A stretch of 64,000 bases of DNA from assembly GCA_016291495.1 (NCBI GenBank), contig JAEEXI010000012.1, positions 1 through 64,000 on the forward strand. Reading direction: 5' to 3'. Both the position numbers and the translations under genes were made by a program. This DNA comes from Prevotella sp. (GTDB taxonomy: Bacteria; Bacteroidota; Bacteroidia; Bacteroidales; Bacteroidaceae). Within the stretch, counting starts at the first letter, position 1, and each line of letters starts with the position of its first letter. Shown here one piece after another: positions 1 to 6,587 of this stretch. Below the pieces are notes generated by a model that made no database searches, was not told the origin of the DNA, and saw only the letters and a program-made list of their open reading frames with translations.

Positions 1-41
1 TTCTTATTCGTTTAAAATGTTATTTGTTCGTTTTGACGCTG

Positions 42-49
42 CAAAGGTA
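42..49 (-). promoter_or_regulatory. Promoter -7 box for a gene off the left edge
   Basis: On the minus strand this reads TACCTTTG, the Bacteroidota sigma-ABfr -7 box. It points left, so bases 1-41 are probably the 5' leader of a gene outside the window that is divergent from the HxlR regulator. HxlR-family regulators often control a divergent neighbour, but the target cannot be seen. Confidence 0.6.
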
Positions 50-149
50 CAGCGAAAAAATCATTCCCACAAGAAGGCACTTTTTGGTGAGATAGTTACC
101 AAAAAGTAGGAATTGTGATGTTATCGGACTTCTGCGAAAGTGGCGTTAA

Positions 150-201
150 CTTAGATTAACTAAGTATAATGCCGTTACTTGGTAACTATTTGTTACCTTT
201 G
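150..201 (+). promoter_or_regulatory. HxlR gene promoter with two palindromes
   Basis: The -7 box TACCTTTG lies at 194-201, 24 bases before the HxlR start. Just upstream are two short palindromes: CTTAG-ATTAA-CTAAG (150-164) and GTTAC-TTG-GTAAC (174-186). The second sits where the -33 region should be. They are plausible operators for the dimeric HxlR protein acting on itself and on the divergent gene; that role is inferred. Confidence 0.55.
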
Positions 202-224
202 CCGTGTAAACACGGTCAATAGTT

Positions 225-569
225 ATGGCAGATATCAAAGCTTCGTATTTAGCCTGTCCTATCAGGCAAGTAGTGAGTCGTTTCGGTGACAAGTGGTCTA
301 TGCTGGTGCTCTATATGCTTCACACCAGCGAGACAGGTGTATTGCGCTTCAATGAGATCCGCCGTCTGATGACGGACTGCTCTCAGAAGATGCTCTCGCA
401 AACGTTGAAGAATCTGGAGCAGAGTCACCTTGTTCATCGTGAGGTCTATCCGGAGGTTCCTCCCCGAGTGGAGTATTCCCTGACAGAGACAGGCAAATCG
501 CTGATGCCTGCACTTACGGCTCTGATAGCCTGGGGCAAAGAGCATTTCAGCGATGTGGTGACAGACTAA
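225..569 (+). CDS. HxlR-family winged-helix transcriptional regulator
   Basis: This 114-residue protein has the usual length of HxlR/MarR-like regulators. The N-terminus carries the family signature: a cysteine followed by PIRQV, then GDKWSMLVLYML, leading into a winged helix (about residues 20-105). HxlR proteins bind DNA as dimers, and the N-terminal Cys is often involved in sensing electrophiles or redox stress. The start at 225 lies 24 bases after a TACCTTTG box. The FKBP gene follows after 66 bases on the same strand with no visible promoter, so the two are probably co-transcribed. Another gene reads away to the left. The effector is unknown. Confidence 0.9.
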   Translation: MADIKASYLACPIRQVVSRFGDKWSMLVLYMLHTSETGVLRFNEIRRLMTDCSQKMLSQTLKNLEQSHLVHREVYPEVPPRVEYSLTETGKSLMPALTALIAWGKEHFSDVVTD

Positions 570-635
570 GATAAAGTGAGTTTCGCAACTACGGCGGCTC
601 AAGAGAATTGGTAGTAACTATTATTGGAGAGTAAT

Positions 636-1031
636 ATGGCAAAACGAGAATACATACAGGCCAACAAGGATTGGCTGGAGGCGAAAGCCAAAGAGGAAGG
701 CGTAAAGGCTCTGCCCAAAGGCATCTATTACAAGGTGCTGAGCGAGGGCAATCAAGAGAGTGCGAAGCCAACGGTTCGCAGCATCATCACAGCCCACTAT
801 ACAGGCAGAACCATCGACGGCAAGCAGTTTGATAGCAGTCGTGGTGTCCCTTTGGCTTGCCGCTTGTGTGATCTCATCGAGGGCTGGATCATCGCCATCC
901 AGCAGATGCATATCAGTGACAATTGGGAACTTTACATCCCAGCAGAGATGGGCTACGGCAAGTTCTCTCAGCCAGGCATCCCTGGTGGCTCGACTCTTAT
1001 TTTTGAAATTGAACTCTTAGGCATCGCATGA
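636..1031 (+). CDS. FKBP-type peptidyl-prolyl cis-trans isomerase
   Basis: The 131-residue protein has a helical N-terminal segment of about 40 residues and then a single FKBP domain (about 45-130). Typical elements are YTGRTIDGKQFDSS, an IEGW segment, ELYIPAEMGYG and the final LIFEIELLGI strand. It should catalyse proline isomerisation. There is no signal peptide, so it is probably cytoplasmic. I chose ATG 636 because GGAGAG precedes it closely; a TTG at 624 in the same frame is less likely. Two cysteines stand where family members normally have a hydrophobic strand before GW. It follows the HxlR gene and may be under its control. Confidence 0.88.
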   Translation: MAKREYIQANKDWLEAKAKEEGVKALPKGIYYKVLSEGNQESAKPTVRSIITAHYTGRTIDGKQFDSSRGVPLACRLCDLIEGWIIAIQQMHISDNWELYIPAEMGYGKFSQPGIPGGSTLIFEIELLGIA

Positions 1032-1067
1032 CACTCTGTGAACTTTCCACAGATGGCTTCAGCGATC

Positions 1068-1210
1068 ATGCACGCTACATACGCGTCACACCGAAACTCA
1101 GTAATACGCACACCGAAACTCAACCGAAACTTAGTGGGAGCTACATAGGAGCTACATACTACCTATAACGGACCCCATGCTACCCACGACAGACCACCAT
1201 ACTACCCACG
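1068..1210. repeat. Degenerate 11-bp tandem array (13 units, perfect register)
   Basis: The gap between the FKBP gene and the next gene (1032-1264) can be cut into 11-base units without a single indel from 1068 to 1210. ACCGAAACTCA occurs at 1090 and 1112 and ACCGAAACTTA at 1123. Units ending GGAGCTAC occur at 1134 and 1145. Units ending CTACCCACG occur at 1178 and 1200. Neighbouring units drift in sequence but keep the phase. No TAnnTTTG promoter is visible in the gap. The role is unknown. Confidence 0.75.
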
Positions 1211-1264
1211 ACGGTACAACGATAAAGGTCAAAAGAAACAACATAGAACGACAAAACAACGATT

Positions 1265-2062
1265 ATGGCAGAAGTAACAGGAGGTATATTAAAGAACGTG
1301 GAAGGTCACTTGGACGACATGACCATCTACAAGCGAGGCGGGAAGACATTCATGCGCCCAACACATATCCGTCAGCCACGGAGACTCTCGCGCAAGCAAC
1401 TGGCTTTGCGCGAGCAGATTGCTCACAACAATGTTCTGTGGCGCAAGCTCAAGGCCACACGCCACACCTACTTTGAGGGTGGCGTGGACGCCTACCGCCG
1501 CTTCATGTCGGTCAATACACTCTCGCCTACGGTCTATCTCACCAAAAATCAGCTAAGTAACAATATCTCGCTACTCCTGCCCAGAATGGCCGTAAGTAGC
1601 GGACCAGCGCACCCCATCGAGTATCAACTTGGTGAGGTGGACAATCAACCTGCATTGCTGACCGACCTTACGCCCAAGGACATCTGTAAGGGCGAGTATC
1701 TGCTATACGTTCTACGACAGGAGGTCATGCACTGGCAAAACGGAGAAGAGTACGCACAAGTACATATTTCCGTCATCCCCATCATGCCCGACCAAGACAT
1801 CGAGATTCTCCACTTCGGCATTGTCCGTCTCATCAATGTCCCCTCTACCCTCCTTTCGCCTTATATCAGCAAGTACGGCAGCCTCGCCCTCGTAGGCGAC
1901 CAATTTGCCGACCCCATGTTCGGCTTTGCCCTCGTCCGCATTCAGGACAATCATGTATCGTCCCAGCGCATTGTCACCCGCTGCACCTACTACGAGCGCT
2001 ACACTACCGAGGAAGCACTCCAAGCCGCTGCTAAGAGCTACAAAGGGTTGACAGGGGAATAG
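1265..2062 (+). CDS. Uncharacterised protein, possibly DUF6266-like
   Basis: I do not firmly recognise this 265-residue protein. Its beginning (GGILKNVEGHLDDMTIYKRGGKTFMRP, shown here only in outline at residues 6-32), followed by a basic segment with RKQLALREQ (about 43-51), resembles the start of Bacteroidota proteins annotated DUF6266. Those often begin with a Gly-rich 'GxVG...GKxYxR' stretch. The rest is predicted beta-rich with no catalytic motif, no signal peptide and no membrane segment. The start at 1265 is the first ATG after the 11-bp repeat array. A strong terminator follows 37 bases after the stop. The gene stands alone, so context gives no function. Confidence 0.7.
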   Translation: MAEVTGGILKNVEGHLDDMTIYKRGGKTFMRPTHIRQPRRLSRKQLALREQIAHNNVLWRKLKATRHTYFEGGVDAYRRFMSVNTLSPTVYLTKNQLSNNISLLLPRMAVSSGPAHPIEYQLGEVDNQPALLTDLTPKDICKGEYLLYVLRQEVMHWQNGEEYAQVHISVIPIMPDQDIEILHFGIVRLINVPSTLLSPYISKYGSLALVGDQFADPMFGFALVRIQDNHVSSQRIVTRCTYYERYTTEEALQAAAKSYKGLTGE

Positions 2063-2099
2063 TCACAATAGCGACAAATGACATATTGATAAAAATATT

Positions 2100-2134
2100 G
2101 AGCGCAGCTCCGAAAGGGAACTGCGCTCGCTTTA
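2100..2134. terminator. Bidirectional intrinsic terminator
   Basis: GAGCGCAG (2100-2107) pairs with CTGCGCTC (2121-2128) around an inner TCC-GAAA-GGGA hairpin, with T-rich sequence on the right and A-rich on the left. It lies between the convergent 265-residue gene and ppdK and can serve both. Confidence 0.85.
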
Positions 2135-2152
2135 TATTCAGAGTATTTCTGT

Positions 2153-4873
2153 TTACTCCTCAACAGCAGCCTGCGCGGCAGCGAGACGTGCAATGGGCAC
2201 ACGGAAGGGAGAGCAAGATGCGTAGTTCATGCCAATCTTAGCGCAGAACTTCACAGAGCTGGGCTCACCACCGTGCTCACCACAGATACCGCAACGGAGG
2301 TCGGGACGAACCTCGCGGCCTTCCTTCACAGCGAACTTGATGAGACGGCCAACACCCTTCTGGTCGAGTACCTGGAACGGGTCAACCTTCAGAATCTTCT
2401 TGTCGAGGTATACAGGCAGGAACGAAGCGATATCGTCGCGGCTGTAACCGAAGGTCATCTGAGTCAGGTCGTTGGTACCGAATGAGAAGTACTGAGCCTC
2501 CTCAGCGATACGGTCGGCGGTCAGGGCAGCACGAGGAATCTCAATCATCGTACCAATCTCGAACTCTACCTCCATGCCATACTCCTGGAACACTTCCTTA
2601 GCGGCGTACTGGATAACTTCCTTCTGCTGCTTCAGCTCGTAGAGTGTACCAATCAGCGGAACCATAATCTCTGGCATTGGGTTCTTACCTTCCTTCTTCA
2701 GCTCGCAAGCAGCAGAGAGGATAGCCTTGGTCTGCATAGCGGTGATTTCAGGGAAGGTGATGCCCAGACGGCAACCACGGTGACCCAGCATTGGGTTGTT
2801 CTCAGCGAGAGAAGCTACGCGGCGCTGGATAGCCTCCAGAGAAACGCCCATCTCCTTAGCCATTGTTTCCTGACCAGGAATATCGTGGGGAACAAACTCG
2901 TGCAAGGGAGGATCGAGCAGACGGATGTTCACGGGCAGACCGTCCATAGCCTCGAGGATGCCCTTGAAGTCTGCCTTCTGGTAAGGCAGCAGCTTAGCGA
3001 GAGCCTTCTCACGTCCAGCAACGCTGTCAGAGAGAATCATCTCACGCATAGCGATGATCTTCTTGTCCTCGAAGAACATGTGCTCAGTACGGGTCAGACC
3101 GATACCCTTGGCGCCGAACTGGCGAGCCACCTGTGCATCGTGTGGTGTATCAGCATTGGTACGAACCTGCAGCTTGGTGTACTTGTCGCAGAGGTCCATC
3201 AGCTCCTTGAAATCACCAGAGAGCTCAGCAGCCTTGGTGGGCACCTCGCCAGCGTAAACCTGACCAGTTGTACCGTTCAGAGAGATGTAGTCACCCTCCT
3301 TATATGTAACGCCGTCAATCTCGACAGTCTTGTCCTTATAGCTTACGTTCAGGGCACCAACACCCGATACGCAGCACTTACCCATACCACGGGCAACCAC
3401 AGCAGCGTGAGAGGTCATACCACCACGAGCGGTCAGGATACCCTCGGCAGCAGCCATACCAGCGAGGTCCTCAGGAGAGGTCTCGATACGTACGAGCACT
3501 ACCTTGTGGCCGTCCTCGTGCCAAGCCTTAGCATCGTCAGCGTGGAACACAATCTGACCACAGGCAGCACCAGGAGATGCGGGCAGACCCTGAGCAATGA
3601 CCTTAGCAGCAGAGAGAGCCTTCTTGTCGAATACGGGGTGCAATAGCTCGTCGAGCTTGTTGGGCTCGCAGCGCATGATGGCGGTCTTCTCGTCGATCAT
3701 ACCCTCGTGGAGCAGGTCGATGGCGATCTTCACCATAGCAGCACCTGTGCGCTTACCGTTACGGGTCTGCAGGAACCACAGCTTGCCCTCCTGAACGGTG
3801 AACTCCATATCCTGCATATCGTGGTAGTGGTTCTCAAGGTTCTCCTGAATCTGATTCAGCTGTGCATAAGTCTCGGGCATTGCCTCCTCCATAGAAGGAT
3901 ACTTGGCTACGCGCTCAGCCTCAGAGATGCCAGCACGCTCAGCCCATCGCTGAGAGCCAATCTTCGTGATCTGCTGTGGGGTACGGATACCAGCCACAAC
4001 GTCCTCACCCTGTGCGTTCACAAGATACTCACCGTTGAAGAGGTTCTCACCATTAGCAGCATCACGGCTGAAGCATACACCAGTAGCAGAGGTGTCGCCC
4101 ATGTTACCGAATACCATTGCCATCACGCTAACAGCTGTACCCCACTCGTCGGGGATACCTTCCATCTTACGATAGAGAATAGCGCGCTCGTTCATCCAAG
4201 AACGGAACACAGCGCAGATAGCGCCCCAGAGCTGCTCGATAGGATCGTTGGGGAAGTCCTTGCCAGTGCGCTCCTTGATGGCCTTCTTGAACAACTTCAC
4301 CAGCTTCTTCAGCTCGTCGACGTTCAGGTCCTTGTCCAACTTCACGCCACGCTCAGCCTTCACCTTCTCAATGATTTCCTCGAACGGATCGATGTCAGTC
4401 TTGTTGACGGGCTTCATCTCCAGCACGACATCACCGTACATCTGTACGAAACGACGGTAAGAGTCGTATACGAAATGAGGATTGTTGGTCTTCTTCACCA
4501 TTCCCTCAGCCACCTCGTCGTTCAGACCGAGGTTCAGGATGGTGTCCATCATACCAGGCATAGAAGCGCGGGCACCAGAACGAACGGATACAAGCAGAGG
4601 ATTCTCCTTGTCGCCGAACTTTGAGTTCATCAGTACCTCGATGTGCTTCACGGCTGCCATCACGTCGTCGTTCAGCAGCTCCATAATCTTCTGCTGACCA
4701 ACCTGATAGTACTCGTTACAGCAATCAGTGGTGATTGTGAAACCAGGAGGAACAGGTACACCCAACAGGTTCATCTCAGCAAGGTTAGCACCCTTACCAC
4801 CCAGTTCCTCACGCATTTTTGCATTACCTTCGGCCTTACCATTTCCGAAGAGGTAAACTCTTTTTTGGCTCAT
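2153..4873 (-). CDS. ppdK: Pyruvate, phosphate dikinase
   Basis: PPDK interconverts pyruvate, ATP and phosphate with phosphoenolpyruvate, AMP and pyrophosphate in the cytoplasm. At 906 residues it is full length. The N-terminal nucleotide-binding part begins with FGNGKAEGN and GGKGANLAEM. The swivelling phosphohistidine domain carries GGMTSHAAVVARG with the catalytic His near residue 489. The C-terminal PEP/pyruvate barrel ends with CGICGEHGG, containing the catalytic Cys near residue 860. In Bacteroidales this enzyme works with PPi-linked glycolysis and C4 metabolism. It is a single-gene unit with a TAnnTTTG promoter at 4927-4934 and a terminator after it. Confidence 0.97.
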   Translation of the reverse strand: MSQKRVYLFGNGKAEGNAKMREELGGKGANLAEMNLLGVPVPPGFTITTDCCNEYYQVGQQKIMELLNDDVMAAVKHIEVLMNSKFGDKENPLLVSVRSGARASMPGMMDTILNLGLNDEVAEGMVKKTNNPHFVYDSYRRFVQMYGDVVLEMKPVNKTDIDPFEEIIEKVKAERGVKLDKDLNVDELKKLVKLFKKAIKERTGKDFPNDPIEQLWGAICAVFRSWMNERAILYRKMEGIPDEWGTAVSVMAMVFGNMGDTSATGVCFSRDAANGENLFNGEYLVNAQGEDVVAGIRTPQQITKIGSQRWAERAGISEAERVAKYPSMEEAMPETYAQLNQIQENLENHYHDMQDMEFTVQEGKLWFLQTRNGKRTGAAMVKIAIDLLHEGMIDEKTAIMRCEPNKLDELLHPVFDKKALSAAKVIAQGLPASPGAACGQIVFHADDAKAWHEDGHKVVLVRIETSPEDLAGMAAAEGILTARGGMTSHAAVVARGMGKCCVSGVGALNVSYKDKTVEIDGVTYKEGDYISLNGTTGQVYAGEVPTKAAELSGDFKELMDLCDKYTKLQVRTNADTPHDAQVARQFGAKGIGLTRTEHMFFEDKKIIAMREMILSDSVAGREKALAKLLPYQKADFKGILEAMDGLPVNIRLLDPPLHEFVPHDIPGQETMAKEMGVSLEAIQRRVASLAENNPMLGHRGCRLGITFPEITAMQTKAILSAACELKKEGKNPMPEIMVPLIGTLYELKQQKEVIQYAAKEVFQEYGMEVEFEIGTMIEIPRAALTADRIAEEAQYFSFGTNDLTQMTFGYSRDDIASFLPVYLDKKILKVDPFQVLDQKGVGRLIKFAVKEGREVRPDLRCGICGEHGGEPSSVKFCAKIGMNYASCSPFRVPIARLAAAQAAVEE

Positions 4874-4926
4874 AAGTTACAATGTATTATTACGTAAATA
4901 TTAAATTTATTTTTTGAATAGTCCTG

Positions 4927-4934
4927 CAAAGTTA
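4927..4934 (-). promoter_or_regulatory. Promoter -7 box for ppdK
   Basis: On the minus strand this reads TAACTTTG, 53 bases upstream of the ppdK start. It is part of a divergent promoter region shared with uxaB. Confidence 0.65.
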
Positions 4935-4996
4935 ATATAAAAATCTGATGTTTGCAAATTTTCGCGACAATATTTGGAAATAAAGAAAAAAGTCAC

Positions 4997-5004
4997 TACC
5001 TTTG
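4997..5004 (+). promoter_or_regulatory. Promoter -7 box for uxaB
   Basis: TACCTTTG, with TTTGG at 4973-4977 as the -33 element at the usual spacing of about 20 bases. It gives a leader of roughly 30 bases before the uxaB start at 5042. Confidence 0.8.
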
Positions 5005-5041
5005 CACAACTTAAACAAATCAATTAAATTGTTATCTATTT

Positions 5042-6481
5042 ATGAAACCGTTAAACAAACACTTTGCGCCTAAGAGCGTCATGCCTGAAAAGGTGATTCA
5101 GTTTGGTGAGGGTAACTTCCTCCGTGCATTCGTTGATTGGATTATCTGGAACATGGACCAGAAAACCAACTTCAATGGTAGTGTTGTCGTCGTACAGCCC
5201 ATCGACAAGGGTATGGTAGAATGGCTGAATGGTCAGGACTGCCTGTATCATGTAAACCTGCAAGGCCGCGAGAACGGAAAACCCGTGAACACACTGGAGC
5301 GTATTGACGTCATCAGCCGTGCGCTGAACCCCTACTCTCAGAACGATGCCTTCATGGCACTGGCCGACCAGCCCGAGATTCGTTTCGTGATTTCTAACAC
5401 CACTGAGGCTGGTATCGCTTTCGATCCCGCTTGTAAGTTGGAGGACAAGCCTGCTTCAAGCTATCCTGGCAAGCTGGTTCAGCTGCTGTATCGCCGCTAT
5501 CAGACTTTCAACGGAGATCCCACGAAGGGTCTGATTATCTTCCCCTGTGAGCTGATTTTCCTGAATGGCCACGTGCTGAAGGATTGCATCAATAAGTACA
5601 TTGAGCTGTGGCAGTTGCCCGCAGACTTCAAGAAGTGGTTTGACGAGTGCTGCGGCGTTTATGCTACCCTCGTAGACCGTATCGTTCCCGGATTCCCCCG
5701 CAAGGAGATTGCCGAGATTCAGGAAAAGGTCGGCTATCGCGACAACCTCGTCGTACAGGCCGAGAACTTCCACCTCTGGGTCATCGAGGCTCCGAAGGAG
5801 GTTGCCAACGAGTTCCCCGCCGACAAGGCTGGACTGCATGTACTGTTCGTTCCATCAGAGGAGCCCTACCACAAGCGTAAGGTGACTTTGCTGAATGGCC
5901 CGCACACCGTACTGAGCCCCGTTGCCTTCCTGAGTGGTGTCAACATCGTTCGCGATGCTTGCAACCACGAGGTGATTTCCAAGTACATCCACAAGGTACA
6001 GTTCGAGGAGCTGATGCAGACCCTTGACCTGCCGATGGAGGAGCTGGAGAAGTTTGCCGGCGACGTGCTGGAGCGCTTCGACAACCCATTCGTAGACCAT
6101 CAGGTAACCAGCATCATGCTGAACTCATTCCCCAAGTTCCAGGCTCGCGACCTGCCCGGCGTGAAGACCTATCTGGAGCGCAAGGGCGAGCTGCCTAAGG
6201 GTCTGGTATTCGGTCTGGCTGCCATCATCACCTACTACAAGGGTGGCAAGCGTGCCGACGGTGTGGAGATTGTTCCCAACGACGACCAGAAGATCATGGA
6301 TCTGCTGAAGGAGCTGTGGGCAACTGGCGACACCCAGAAGGTGGCTGACGGTGTACTCGGTGCTGAGTTCATCTGGGCAGAGGACTTGAACAAGGTTCAG
6401 GGACTCAACACCATGGTGAAGCAGTTCCTCGACCTGATTCAGGAGAAGGGTATGCTAGAGGCAGTCAAGACTATCCTGTAA
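5042..6481 (+). CDS. uxaB: Tagaturonate reductase (altronate oxidoreductase)
   Basis: This 479-residue member of the long-chain mannitol dehydrogenase family matches UxaB in length (E. coli about 483). The N-terminal Rossmann part starts with VIQFGEGNFLRAFVDW. A C-terminal catalytic part contains KVTLLNGPHT near residue 280, whose lysine and nearby His are typical of the family. It reduces tagaturonate to altronate with NADH in galacturonate (pectin) breakdown. No other galacturonate gene is adjacent, so it is a lone unit with its own promoter and a strong terminator at 6506-6536. Codon use is strongly biased, suggesting good expression. Fructuronate reductase is a less likely alternative. 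Confidence 0.85.
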   Translation: MKPLNKHFAPKSVMPEKVIQFGEGNFLRAFVDWIIWNMDQKTNFNGSVVVVQPIDKGMVEWLNGQDCLYHVNLQGRENGKPVNTLERIDVISRALNPYSQNDAFMALADQPEIRFVISNTTEAGIAFDPACKLEDKPASSYPGKLVQLLYRRYQTFNGDPTKGLIIFPCELIFLNGHVLKDCINKYIELWQLPADFKKWFDECCGVYATLVDRIVPGFPRKEIAEIQEKVGYRDNLVVQAENFHLWVIEAPKEVANEFPADKAGLHVLFVPSEEPYHKRKVTLLNGPHTVLSPVAFLSGVNIVRDACNHEVISKYIHKVQFEELMQTLDLPMEELEKFAGDVLERFDNPFVDHQVTSIMLNSFPKFQARDLPGVKTYLERKGELPKGLVFGLAAIITYYKGGKRADGVEIVPNDDQKIMDLLKELWATGDTQKVADGVLGAEFIWAEDLNKVQGLNTMVKQFLDLIQEKGMLEAVKTIL

Positions 6482-6505
6482 ATGACACCTTATTATATAT
6501 AAATA

Positions 6506-6536
6506 GTGGGTTACCGAAAAGGTAACTCACTTTTTT
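6506..6536 (+). terminator. Intrinsic terminator after uxaB
   Basis: GTGGGTTACC (6506-6515) pairs with GGTAACTCAC (6521-6530), with one G-U pair and a five-base GAAAA loop, followed by six T. Confidence 0.92.
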
Positions 6537-6560
6537 CTTGCTTTTCTCAATAATTTTACC

Positions 6561-6568
6561 GAACTTTG
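6561..6568 (+). promoter_or_regulatory. Possible promoter box for uvrA
   Basis: GAACTTTG differs from TAnnTTTG at one position (G for T) and lies 20 bases before the uvrA start. It is the best candidate in a short gap after the uxaB terminator. Confidence 0.4.
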
Positions 6569-6587
6569 TAGCCTGTTTCAGAAAAAG

